DNA from: Nocardioides hwasunensis
GTDB lineage: Bacteria > Actinomycetota > Actinomycetes > Propionibacteriales > Nocardioidaceae
NCBI RefSeq assembly: GCF_014779665.1
Contig: NZ_JACXYY010000001.1
Location: 124,001 to 188,000, forward strand
Direction of reading: 5' to 3'
Length of the DNA stretch: 64,000 nucleotides
Translations under genes and position numbers: made by a program
The notes under the pieces: generated by a model
What the model was told of the DNA's origin: nothing
Database searches by the model: none
The model's input: the letters and a program-made list of their open reading frames with translations, nothing else
Part shown: in pieces, positions 50,813 to 60,043 of the stretch
How positions within the stretch are numbered: position 1 is the first letter of the stretch
Layout: the number at the start of each line of letters is the position of its first letter

Positions 50813-51406
50813 GTGGCTCGCACCGTAGACCCCGAGAAGCACGAGGCCAGGCGGCTGGTCATCATCGACGCCGCACTGACCTGCTTCGCGGCGACCGGCT
50901 ACGCCGGCACCTCCACCGCCGCGATCTGCAAGCGCGCCGGGATCGGCTCGGGCACGTTCTTCCACTACTTCCCGACCAAGCAGTCGCTCCTGCTCGCGAT
51001 CTTGGCCTACGGCACGGACGAGACGCGCGACTGGTTCGCCGTGCGGTCCGAGGACGAGGACCCGCTCTCGGTCGTCGAGGCCTACCTCGACCACACCGTC
51101 GACGAGATGTCCGACCCCCGGCTCGCCGGGTTCGTCCGTGCGGTCGGTGCCGTGATGGGGGAGCCCGACGTCGAGGCCGCGCTGGCTCTCGACACCCGGG
51201 TGCTGGAGGAGGGACTCGAGCCCTGGATCGCCCGCGCCCAGGCCGCTGACCAGGTGCGCGCCGACATCTCGGCGCACGACCTCACGGTGTGGCTCCTGGT
51301 CGTCCTCGACGGCTTCCTCGCCCGGCTCGCGGTCGACGCCGACTTCACCGCCGCGGCCCAGCAGGCCACCCTGCGCGACGTCGTACGCCGCATGCTGACG
51401 CCGTAG
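50813..51406 (+). CDS. TetR family regulator
   Basis: A 197-residue repressor with HTH IDAALTCFAATGYAGTSTAA, ICKRAGIGSGTFFHYFPTKQ. The ligand domain shows SVVEAYLDHTVDEMSDPRLAGF and LTVWLLVVLDGFLARLAVD. GTG 50813 has a purine-rich ribosome site. By position it controls the divergent PWP-repeat membrane protein and itself. Confidence 0.9.
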   Translation: MARTVDPEKHEARRLVIIDAALTCFAATGYAGTSTAAICKRAGIGSGTFFHYFPTKQSLLLAILAYGTDETRDWFAVRSEDEDPLSVVEAYLDHTVDEMSDPRLAGFVRAVGAVMGEPDVEAALALDTRVLEEGLEPWIARAQAADQVRADISAHDLTVWLLVVLDGFLARLAVDADFTAAAQQATLRDVVRRMLTP

Positions 51407-51412
51407 TGGACG

Positions 51413-51862
51413 TCAGTGCGGGCGGATCCAGATGAGCTCGTCGGCGTCCCACTTCTCGATCGCCACCGGCACCAGGCGCTCGACCGCTGCCGCCGCCGAC
51501 CCCTGAGCGAGCTCGGCCGCGTGCGCGGCGCCGTAGTCCTGTCCGACCGCGTTGTTGTGCACGTCGATGCGGGAGTCCTTCACGGCGGGCGACCCGGCCT
51601 CCTGGGCCACGGCGATCGCCGCCGCCGCCTCACGGCCGATGCGCGCCGTCAGCACGGCCTGCCACAGGAAGTGACGCAGTGCGTTGGTGCGACCCGGCAC
51701 GCCCGCACCGTGCACGGCCGCGGTCCTCAGCGCCGCCTGCGAGACGAGCAGCGCCGTCACCGCGCCCGAGGGGCCGACGCCGGCCCGGGTCGCGGCCGTC
51801 CAGAGCCGTGGCACCACGGTCGATGCGTGGATCGCCTGCTGCCCGAGGTCGCGGAGTCCCAT
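51413..51862 (-). CDS. Conserved hypothetical protein with NALRHFLW / DVHNN motifs
   Basis: A 149-residue, mainly helical protein. The striking parts are RTNALRHFLWQAVLTARIG near residue 62 and SRIDVHNNAVGQDYGAAHAA near 100. This His-rich pair resembles a small family of uncharacterised bacterial proteins (DUF6973-like) that might bind metal or cut nucleic acid; I cannot assign a function. ATG 51862 is chosen over the longer frame starting at 51931 because the extension has no conserved sequence and would overlap the upstream start. It is divergent from the S66 peptidase gene. Confidence 0.65.
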   Translation of the reverse strand: MGLRDLGQQAIHASTVVPRLWTAATRAGVGPSGAVTALLVSQAALRTAAVHGAGVPGRTNALRHFLWQAVLTARIGREAAAAIAVAQEAGSPAVKDSRIDVHNNAVGQDYGAAHAAELAQGSAAAAVERLVPVAIEKWDADELIWIRPH

Positions 51863-51903
51863 GGGCACACAATTCCATGGACACGCGCTGACAGACTCGG
51901 CCC

Positions 51904-52923
51904 ATGAGCCAGCCGCCCCTGCGCTTCCCACGTCCGGTCCGCCCCGGTGACCGCATCGGTGTGACCTCGCCGTCCGCCGGCGTCGCGGATGCCGCCGCGA
52001 CGCGCATCGACTTCTGCGTCGAGTGGCTCCGCGCCCGCGGGTACGACGTCGTGGTGGGGGACTGCATGGACGGCGCGGGCCTCACCTCCGCGCCGGCGCG
52101 GGAGCGGGCGGCCGAGCTGACCCGGATGCTGGCCGACCCCGACATCCGCTGCGTCCTGCCGCCGTGGGGAGGCGAGACCGCCATCGACCTGGTGGACCTG
52201 GTCGACTGGGAGCGGCTCGCCGACGCCGATCCGACCTGGCTGGTCGGCTTCTCCGACCTCTCGACCGTGCTCGTGCCGGTGACCACCCGCCTGGGCTGGG
52301 CGAGCATCCACGGCGACAACCTCGCCGACACGCCGTACGCCGTCCCGGACGGCCTGCTGCACTGGCTCGACCTCGTCGGCGGCGAGGGACCGTTCGTCCA
52401 GCGCGGCTCCGGGCTGGTCACCGACTGGTGGCGCTTCGAGGAGGATCCGCGCGCCACCGAGTGGAAGCGCGTGGGCACGGGGGAGTGGGAGCTCGAGGGC
52501 GGCGGCGACCTCGACGTCACCGGGCGGCTGATCGGGGGCTGCGTCGAGACGATCGTGAACCTCGCCGGCACGCCGTACGGCGACGTGCGGGCGTGGGCGG
52601 AGACGTTCGACGAGCCCACGATCGTCTATGTCGAGGCGTGCGAGGAGCACGCGGTGAACATCTGCCGCTACCTCCACGGGATGCGGCTCGCCGGCTGGTT
52701 CGACCGTGCGGCGGCCGTACTGGTCGGCAGCACGGTCGCACCCGACCACCGCGACCTGACGCAGCGCGGTGCGGTCCTCGACGCCCTCGGGCGCCTGGGC
52801 CTCCCGATCGTGTGGGACCTCGAGATCGGGCACGTGCCGCCGCACCTGCCTCTGGTGAACGGCGCGCTCGCGCACGTCGTGGTCGACGGCGAGGTCCGGG
52901 AGATCACCCAGACCCTCGCCTGA
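51904..52923 (+). CDS. S66 family LD-carboxypeptidase / MccF-like serine peptidase
   Basis: A 339-residue cytoplasmic protein. RPGDRIGVTSPSAGVADAA is the family N-terminus, LVGFSDLSTVLVP holds the nucleophilic serine, IVYVEACEEHAVNICRYLHG the acidic residue, and EIGHVPPHLPLVNGA the histidine. Members cut L,D-peptide bonds of recycled peptidoglycan or inactivate microcin C-like nucleotidyl peptides. Sequence alone does not decide between these; the Trp in LPPWGGE and VEACEEH are MccF-like. CAGACT stands 6 bases before the ATG (leaderless). Confidence 0.87.
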   Translation: MSQPPLRFPRPVRPGDRIGVTSPSAGVADAAATRIDFCVEWLRARGYDVVVGDCMDGAGLTSAPARERAAELTRMLADPDIRCVLPPWGGETAIDLVDLVDWERLADADPTWLVGFSDLSTVLVPVTTRLGWASIHGDNLADTPYAVPDGLLHWLDLVGGEGPFVQRGSGLVTDWWRFEEDPRATEWKRVGTGEWELEGGGDLDVTGRLIGGCVETIVNLAGTPYGDVRAWAETFDEPTIVYVEACEEHAVNICRYLHGMRLAGWFDRAAAVLVGSTVAPDHRDLTQRGAVLDALGRLGLPIVWDLEIGHVPPHLPLVNGALAHVVVDGEVREITQTLA

Positions 52924-52994
52924 CGCGGTTGGCGAGGCGGGTGGGGCGGCGGGAGGGGTGGCAGCTGTCGGCGCACGGTGGCAGGGTCGGGTCC

Positions 52995-53681
52995 ATGAGC
53001 GATGGTGCGACAGACCCGAAGGCGCGACTCAGCCACGACCAGATCCTCGAGGCCGGCCTCGACGACTGGCGCAAGGTGCTCAACCGGCTCCGGGCGCGTT
53101 TCCGCACGGGCGACTTCGCCACCGGCGTGGCGCTGGTCGACCGGATCGGTGCCGCCGCCGACGAGGCCGACCACCATCCCGAGGTCTCGCTGACCTATCC
53201 CGAGGTCATCGTGACGCTCAGCAGCCACGACGTCGGCGGCATCACCAGCCGCGACATCGACCTGGCCCGCACCATCAGCGGGTTCGCCGCCGAGCTCGGA
53301 GCCGAGGCCGACACCGCCGGGCTCACCGCGCTCGAGCCCGGCCTCGACTCGGCGGCCCCGCAGCACCTCGGAGCGTTCTACGCCGCCCTGCTCGGCGGCG
53401 AGGTCAGCGACGGCGGCGAGCCGGTGGACCCGAGCGGGCAGGTGCCCGGCCTGTGGTTCCAGAAGGGCGAGCGCGGCGCGTCCGACCTGCCGGCGCAGGA
53501 CCACGAGCAGCGCTGGCACCTCGACGTCTGGGTGCCGCATGACGAGGGGGAGCGACGCCTGGCCGCCGTGCTCGCCGCCGGTGGGACGCTGGTCAGCGAC
53601 GCCGAGGCGCCGGCGTTCTGGGTGGTGGAGGACGCCGACGGCAACCGCTCCTGCATCTGCACCCCGCTCGACCGAGGCTGA
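52995..53681 (+). CDS. Pterin carbinolamine dehydratase-VOC fusion, catalytic motif intact
   Basis: A 228-residue two-domain protein. Residues ~10-105 are a pterin-4a-carbinolamine dehydratase (PCD/DCoH) fold: GLDDWRKVLNRLRARF, then EADHHPEVSLTYPEVIVTLSSHDVGGITSRD with the paired-histidine HHP active-site motif. Residues ~115-228 are a glyoxalase-like VOC domain (LGAFYAALLGGEV, AEAPAFWVVEDADGNRSCIC). PCD recycles oxidised tetrahydrobiopterin after aromatic hydroxylation; the role of the added domain is unknown. CAGGGT lies 7 bases before ATG 52995. A diverged paralogue follows 6 bases later. Confidence 0.82.
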   Translation: MSDGATDPKARLSHDQILEAGLDDWRKVLNRLRARFRTGDFATGVALVDRIGAAADEADHHPEVSLTYPEVIVTLSSHDVGGITSRDIDLARTISGFAAELGAEADTAGLTALEPGLDSAAPQHLGAFYAALLGGEVSDGGEPVDPSGQVPGLWFQKGERGASDLPAQDHEQRWHLDVWVPHDEGERRLAAVLAAGGTLVSDAEAPAFWVVEDADGNRSCICTPLDRG

Positions 53682-53687
53682 GGACCC

Positions 53688-54353
53688 GTGACCGACGACG
53701 CGACGCCCCTGACGTTCTCCCAGGTCCAGGCCGAGGAGGGGCTGGACGACTGGCGGATGATGTTCCAGACCCTCGAGGCGCGGTTCGTCGTCGGCGGCTT
53801 CGCGCGCGGACTGGAGCTGGCCGGCCGCATCGGCCAGGTCGCGGAGGAGATCGGCCATCCTCCCGAGCTGGACCTGCGGTCCACCACGGTGCACGTGCGG
53901 GTGATCAGCCGCGACGTCTTCGGCGTCACCCGGCGCGACCTCGAGCTGGCGCGCGGGATCAGCGCGGCCGCGGAGGCGCTGGGCCTGCGGGCCGACCCGA
54001 CCGGCATCGAGGTCGTCGAGCTGGCCCTGGACACGCCCGACCACGCCGAGGTCAAGCCGTTCTGGCGCGCGGTCCTGGGCTACCAGGACCACCCGCTCCA
54101 CGACCGCGAGGTCCGCGACCTGGCCGGCACCGGCCCGGCGCTGTGGTTCCAGCACACCGACCCGCACGACGTGCCGCGGCAGCGGTTCCACCTCGACGTC
54201 CGGGTCCCGCCCGAGCTGGTGCGTCCGAGGATCGAGGCCGCGCTCGCCGCCGGCGGGAGGCTGGTGAGCGAGGAGCACGCGCCGGCGTTCGTCGTGCTGG
54301 CCGACCCGCAGGGCAACCAGGCCTGCCTCACGACGGGCCTCGGTCGCGACTGA
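53688..54353 (+). CDS. PCD-VOC fusion paralogue with altered active-site motif
   Basis: A 221-residue paralogue of the preceding gene with the same two-domain order. In the dehydratase part GLDDWRMMFQTLEARFVVGG is followed by EIGHPPELDLRSTTVHVRVI, so the HHP motif has become GHPP and the first catalytic histidine is not in place. The VOC part is LDTPDHAEVKPFWRAVLGY...APAFVVLADPQGNQACL. It probably binds a related ligand without dehydratase activity, or partners with the first copy as a heteromer. GTG start at 53688. Confidence 0.8.
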   Translation: MTDDATPLTFSQVQAEEGLDDWRMMFQTLEARFVVGGFARGLELAGRIGQVAEEIGHPPELDLRSTTVHVRVISRDVFGVTRRDLELARGISAAAEALGLRADPTGIEVVELALDTPDHAEVKPFWRAVLGYQDHPLHDREVRDLAGTGPALWFQHTDPHDVPRQRFHLDVRVPPELVRPRIEAALAAGGRLVSEEHAPAFVVLADPQGNQACLTTGLGRD

Positions 54354-54415
54354 GTGCTGCGGCCGCCACATCGCGAGACTCGCGTTCCAGATGTTGGGAC
54401 GACTGTCACACTGGC

Positions 54416-54451
54416 TTGACGCCGAACCACCCCGGCGGCGACGGTTGTCGC
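54416..54451 (+). promoter_or_regulatory. Promoter of the ilvBNC attenuator region
   Basis: TTGACG (54416-54421) and GACGGT (54440-54445) are 18 bases apart, and the leader-peptide ATG follows 6 bases later. The leader peptide is therefore probably translated from a leaderless transcript. Confidence 0.6.
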
Positions 54452-54499
54452 ATGCGCACCGAGATCATTCTTCTTGTACGCACGCGACGCGTGAGCTGA
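54452..54499 (+). CDS. Leader peptide of the ilvBNC attenuator
   Basis: A 15-codon [18 protein letters not shown], with a run of Ile-Ile-Leu-Leu-Val. The residues are encoded by ATC ATT CTT CTT GTA, which are codons avoided elsewhere in this GC-rich DNA. It is followed 28 bases later by a terminator hairpin ahead of ilvB. Stalling of the ribosome when charged branched-chain tRNAs are scarce should prevent terminator formation. Confidence 0.85.
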   Translation: MRTEIILLVRTRRVS

Positions 54500-54527
54500 G
54501 GTCACTCGACCGAACGCACGCGCGTCA

Positions 54528-54560
54528 CCCCTCGTCGCCCACCGGGCCGAGGGGTTTTTT
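54528..54560 (+). terminator. Attenuator terminator before ilvB
   Basis: CCCCTCG pairs with CGAGGGG around an inner GCCC/GGGC stem, and six T residues follow (54555-54560). It is the only textbook hairpin-plus-T terminator in the window. It ends 45 bases before the ilvB start. Confidence 0.9.
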
Positions 54561-54605
54561 GTTGGGCAGAGCACGACCAGACCGGAAGAAGACGGACACA
54601 CAACC

Positions 54606-56351
54606 ATGACGGAGCAGGGCGGGCAGGTCACCGGGGCGCAGAGCCTCGTGACGTCACTGGAGGCGGCCGGCGTCACCGACATCTTCGGCATCCCGGGTGG
54701 AGCGATCCTCCCGGCGTACGACCCGTTGATGGACTCCACGCGGATCCGGCACATCCTGGTGCGCCACGAGCAGGGCGCCGGACACGCCGCCCAGGGCTAC
54801 GCCGCCGCGACGGGCAAGGTCGGCGTGTGCATGGCGACCTCCGGCCCCGGGGCGACCAACCTCGTCACGCCGCTGGCCGACGCGCACATGGACTCGGTGC
54901 CGATGGTGGCCGTGACCGGCCAGGTCAGCGCCGCGATGATCGGGACCGACGCCTTCCAGGAGGCGGACATCCGCGGCATCACGATGCCCGTCACCAAGCA
55001 CAACTTCCTGGTCACCGACCCCCGCGACATCCCGCACACGATCGCGGAGGCGTTCCACATCGCCTCCACCGGACGCCCCGGACCGGTGCTGGTCGACGTC
55101 GCGAAGTCGGCCCTCCAGTCGATGACGAGCTTCGAGTGGCCGAGCGAGCTGCACCTGCCCGGCTACCGTCCCGTCACCACGCCTCACGCCAAGCAGATCA
55201 AGGAGGCCGTGCGCCTCATCAAGGACGCCCGGCGCCCGGTGCTCTACGTCGGCGGCGGCGTGATCCGCGCCGACGCCTCGCGCGAGCTGGCCCAGCTGGC
55301 CGCGCTGACCGGCATCCCGGTCGTCACCACCCTGATGGCACGCGGCGCGTTCCCCGACAGCCACCCGCAGCACCTCGGCATGCCCGGCATGCACGGCACG
55401 GTGGCCGCCGTCGCCGGGCTGCAGAAGAGCGACCTGATCATCAGTCTCGGCGCCCGCTTCGACGACCGCGTGACCGGCAACCTCGACTCGTTCGCACCCC
55501 AGGCGCTGGTCATCCACGCCGACATCGACCCGGCCGAGATCGGCAAGAACCGCCACGCGGACGTGCCGATCGTCGGCGACTGCAAGGAGGTCATCGCCCA
55601 GCTGGTGTCCCTGCTGCAGGCGGAGGGCGCCGACGGCGACTACGAGGCGTGGGTCGCCTTCCTGGCGGGTGTGAAGAAGAGCTACCCGCTCGGCTACGAC
55701 ACGCCCGCCGACGGCTCCCTCGCCCCGCAGTACGTCCTCGAGCGGCTCGGCCAGATCGCCGGGCCGGACTCGATCTACGTCGCGGGCGTCGGCCAGCACC
55801 AGATGTGGTCGGCCCACTTCGTCGGCTACGAGAACCCGCGCACCTGGATCAACTCCGGTGGCCTCGGCACGATGGGCTTCTCGGTGCCCGCCGCGATGGG
55901 CGCCAAGGTCGGCATGCCGGACTCCACCGTCTGGGCGATCGACGGCGACGGCTGCTTCCAGATGACCAACCAGGAGCTGGCCACCTGCGCGATCAACGAC
56001 ATCCCGATCAAGGTCGCGATCATCAACAACGAGTCGCTCGGCATGGTGCGGCAGTGGCAGACCCTCTTCTACAACGAGCGCTACTCCAACACCGACCTGC
56101 ACTCCAAGCGGATCCCCGACTTCGTCAAGCTCGCCGACGCCTACGGGTGCGTGGGCCTGGCGTGCGAGTCGCCCGACGAGGTCGACGCCACCATCGAGAA
56201 GGCCATGGCGATCGACGACCAGCCGGTCGTGGTCGACTTCCGGGTGCACCGCGACGCGATGGTGTGGCCGATGGTCGCCGCTGGCTCGAGCAACGACGAG
56301 ATCAAGTACGCGCGCGACCTCGCGCCCCAGTTCGACGAGGACGACATCTAG
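54606..56351 (+). CDS. ilvB: Acetolactate synthase, large subunit
   Basis: A 581-residue ThDP enzyme that condenses pyruvate with pyruvate or 2-oxobutyrate. [15 protein letters not shown] and [19 protein letters not shown] hold the catalytic glutamate; [19 protein letters not shown] and [20 protein letters not shown] follow. The ThDP motif is [20 protein letters not shown]...IINN. FAD-binding middle-domain motifs are present ([12 protein letters not shown]), as in biosynthetic AHAS. It is first in ilvBNC behind the attenuator. Confidence 0.97.
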   Translation: MTEQGGQVTGAQSLVTSLEAAGVTDIFGIPGGAILPAYDPLMDSTRIRHILVRHEQGAGHAAQGYAAATGKVGVCMATSGPGATNLVTPLADAHMDSVPMVAVTGQVSAAMIGTDAFQEADIRGITMPVTKHNFLVTDPRDIPHTIAEAFHIASTGRPGPVLVDVAKSALQSMTSFEWPSELHLPGYRPVTTPHAKQIKEAVRLIKDARRPVLYVGGGVIRADASRELAQLAALTGIPVVTTLMARGAFPDSHPQHLGMPGMHGTVAAVAGLQKSDLIISLGARFDDRVTGNLDSFAPQALVIHADIDPAEIGKNRHADVPIVGDCKEVIAQLVSLLQAEGADGDYEAWVAFLAGVKKSYPLGYDTPADGSLAPQYVLERLGQIAGPDSIYVAGVGQHQMWSAHFVGYENPRTWINSGGLGTMGFSVPAAMGAKVGMPDSTVWAIDGDGCFQMTNQELATCAINDIPIKVAIINNESLGMVRQWQTLFYNERYSNTDLHSKRIPDFVKLADAYGCVGLACESPDEVDATIEKAMAIDDQPVVVDFRVHRDAMVWPMVAAGSSNDEIKYARDLAPQFDEDDI

Positions 56352-56356
56352 TGGAT

Positions 56357-56423
56357 GAGCGAAGCGAGACCACCATCAAGCACAGTGCCGCCGGAGCCTC
56401 GTCGGCGCCCGGAGCGAAGCGAG
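56357..56423. repeat. Direct repeat GAGCGAAGCGAG between ilvB and ilvN
   Basis: The 12-base word occurs at 56357-56368 and 56412-56423, in a 79-base gap where ilvB and ilvN usually almost touch. It resembles the core of the palindrome at 7716-7752, so it may be a remnant of a dispersed repeat. Confidence 0.5.
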
Positions 56424-56430
56424 GACGTCG

Positions 56431-58066
<1,636 letters not shown>

Positions 58067-58090
58067 CCCGGCACCTGGTCCTCGATGCGC

Positions 58091-58126
58091 GAGCGCGGCC
58101 CTCCCCGAGGAGGGAAGGCCGCGCTC
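58091..58126 (+). terminator. Terminator after ilvC
   Basis: GAGCGCGGCC and GGCCGCGCTC are exact inverse arms of 10 bases, with an inner CTCC/GGAG pairing. It is 24 bases after the ilvC stop and 12 bases before the iron box of the next gene. Confidence 0.75.
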
Positions 58127-58137
58127 GTCGTACGTCT

Positions 58138-58156
58138 TCAGGTTAGGCTTGCCTAA
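58138..58156. promoter_or_regulatory. IdeR/DtxR-like iron box over a leaderless promoter
   Basis: TCAGGTTAGGCTTGCCTAA agrees with the DtxR/IdeR consensus TTAGGTTAGGCTAACCTAA at 16 of 19 positions. It contains TAGGCT (58144-58149), the hexamer 6 bases before ATG 58156, and reaches the A of the start codon. Iron-loaded repressor bound here would block the promoter directly. Confidence 0.8.
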
Positions 58157-59052
58157 TGCCCGCCCTGCCCCAGGTCCCGATGCGTGTCCACCGCGCCGAG
58201 GTCGTCCGCGTCGAGGAGCTGACCCCGTGGCTGCGCCGGGTGGTGCTCGGCGGTGCCGGCCTCGCCGACTTCGAGAGCACCGGGGTCGGCGACGAGTACC
58301 TCCGCGTGATGTTCCCCGCCGAGGGCGCGACCGAACCCGACCTGCCCGTCGTCGAGGACGGCGTCTTCGACTTCGCCCAGGTCGACCTCGCGCTGCTGCG
58401 CACCTACACCGTGCGCGCACACGACCCGGTCGCCGGGGAGGTCACCATCGACTTCGTCGTCCACGAGGGCGGCGTCGCCTCGACCTGGGCGCGCGGCGCG
58501 AAGCCCGGCGACGTGGTCGGCCTCAACAGCCCCACCGCGATGTACGACGCCCCGGCGGACATGACCTGGCAGGTCCTCGCCGCCGACGCGGCCGCCCTGC
58601 CCGCCCTGGCGAGGATCATCGAGAACACTCCCGCCGAGGTCCGCACCCGCGTCGTCCTCGAGCTGCCCGACGAGCAGTCCGGCGTGCCGCTGCCCGAGCA
58701 CCCCGGCCTCGACGTCGTACGCATCGTGGCCGGCAACGGTCACGGTCCCAGCCGGCTCCCCGACGTCGTGCGGTCGCTGACCCGCCCCGATGGCCCGGGC
58801 TACGTCTGGGTGGCGGGGGAGAGCAAGGCGCTGCGCGGCGTCCGCAGGCACCTGCGCCACGTGCTCGGCCTCCCGGCGGTCGCCTACAAGTCCGTCGGCT
58901 ACTGGATCGAGGACGCCGAGAAGTGGCGGGAGGACTACGAGGCGCTCGACGCGGACACCAGGGCATCTCTCGACGCACTGTGGGCGTCGGGTCGTGACGA
59001 GGAGGAGATCGAGGACGAGTACGACGAGCGGCTGACGGCCCTCGGACTCTGA
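58156..59052 (+). CDS. Siderophore-interacting protein (FAD-dependent ferric reductase)
   Basis: A 298-residue flavoprotein of the ViuB/SIP family that releases iron from siderophores in the cytoplasm. The FAD domain has LLRTYTVRAHDPVAG; the NAD(P)H-binding part has YVWVAGESKALRGVRRHLRH and YKSVGYWIEDAEKWREDYEA. The last 40 residues are acidic. The gene starts directly under an iron box and is 56 bases upstream of efeUOB, which has its own box. Confidence 0.93.
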   Translation: MPALPQVPMRVHRAEVVRVEELTPWLRRVVLGGAGLADFESTGVGDEYLRVMFPAEGATEPDLPVVEDGVFDFAQVDLALLRTYTVRAHDPVAGEVTIDFVVHEGGVASTWARGAKPGDVVGLNSPTAMYDAPADMTWQVLAADAAALPALARIIENTPAEVRTRVVLELPDEQSGVPLPEHPGLDVVRIVAGNGHGPSRLPDVVRSLTRPDGPGYVWVAGESKALRGVRRHLRHVLGLPAVAYKSVGYWIEDAEKWREDYEALDADTRASLDALWASGRDEEEIEDEYDERLTALGL

Positions 59053-59071
59053 CGTTCCTCGACCCAAAGTA

Positions 59072-59100
59072 TTAGGACTGCCTAACCTTAGGTGTAGTCT
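59072..59100. promoter_or_regulatory. Second IdeR/DtxR-like box and promoter of efeUOB
   Basis: TTAGGACTGCCTAACCTTA (59072-59090) matches the inverted DtxR/IdeR consensus at 15 of 19 positions. TAGTCT at 59095-59100 is the hexamer for GTG 59109, 8 bases away. The box lies just upstream of the -10 position rather than over it. Confidence 0.7.
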
Positions 59101-59108
59101 CATCGGCT

Positions 59109-59993
59109 GTGCTGGCGAACTACCTGATCGGGCTGCGCGAGGGCCTCGAGGCGGCCCTCGTGGTGAGCATCCTCGTGGCCTACCTCGTCAAGACCGACCG
59201 CCGCCACCTGCTCCCACGGATCTGGGCCGGCGTCGCTCTGGCCGTGGCCGTGAGCCTGGCGTTCGGAGCAGTGCTGACCTACGGCCCGCGTGGGCTGACC
59301 TTCGAGGCGCAGGAGCTGATCGGGGGCACCCTCTCGATCGTCGCGGTCGGGTTCGTCACCTGGATGATCTTCTGGATGGCCCGCGCCGCGCGCAGCCTCA
59401 GCGGTGAGCTGCGGGGCAGGATCGACGAGGCGGCCGACGGCTCCCGGTGGTCGCTGGTCGTCGTCGCGGTCCTGGCCGTGGGCCGTGAGGGCCTCGAGAC
59501 GGCGCTGTTCCTCTGGGCGGCCACCCAGGCCGGCACCCGCGCCACCGGCATCTCCACGCCGACCTGGGAGCCGCTCGCCGGGGCCGCGCTCGGCATCGCC
59601 ACCGCGGTCCTGCTCGGCTACCTGATCTTCCGCGGCGCGATCAGCATCAACCTGACGAAGTTCTTCACCTGGACCGGCGCCTTCCTGATCCTGGTCGCCG
59701 CGGGCGTGCTCGCCTACGGCGTGCACGACCTGCAGGAGGCCCGGTTCCTGCCCGGGCTCGGCACCCTCGCCTTCGACGTCTCCGACACGATCGACGTCAA
59801 CAGCTGGTACGGGACCCTCCTCAAGGGCGTCTTCAACTTCTCCCCGGCGACCACCGTGCTCGAGGCAGCGGCGTGGCTGCTCTACGCGGTGCCGGTGATG
59901 ACGATGTTCGTCCTCACCATCCGCCGTCGTCCAGCGGCGCCGCCGGCCAAGCGTCCGGGTGAGGCGCCCGTGTCGACCACCCCCGCGGCCTGA
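59109..59993 (+). CDS. efeU: Iron permease EfeU (FTR1 family)
   Basis: A 294-residue membrane protein with seven spans that carries iron into the cell. The two REGLE motifs that bind iron are intact: R10-E14 in GLREGLEAALV and R126-E130 in VGREGLETALF. GTG 59109 is only a few bases after the iron-regulated promoter. It is first in the complete efeUOB system, which takes up ferrous iron or iron stripped by EfeB. Confidence 0.95.
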   Translation: MLANYLIGLREGLEAALVVSILVAYLVKTDRRHLLPRIWAGVALAVAVSLAFGAVLTYGPRGLTFEAQELIGGTLSIVAVGFVTWMIFWMARAARSLSGELRGRIDEAADGSRWSLVVVAVLAVGREGLETALFLWAATQAGTRATGISTPTWEPLAGAALGIATAVLLGYLIFRGAISINLTKFFTWTGAFLILVAAGVLAYGVHDLQEARFLPGLGTLAFDVSDTIDVNSWYGTLLKGVFNFSPATTVLEAAAWLLYAVPVMTMFVLTIRRRPAAPPAKRPGEAPVSTTPAA

Positions 59994-60043
59994 CCACACC
60001 GACCTCCCCCGACCTAGACAGTCCTCACGAAAGCGACACCTCC

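Noticed and set aside
54370..54385. CGCGAG-A-CTCGCG as a seventh copy of the TGAGTC repeat
   Set aside because: The arms differ (CGCGAG, not TGAGTC). It is a separate small palindrome after the second PCD-VOC gene.
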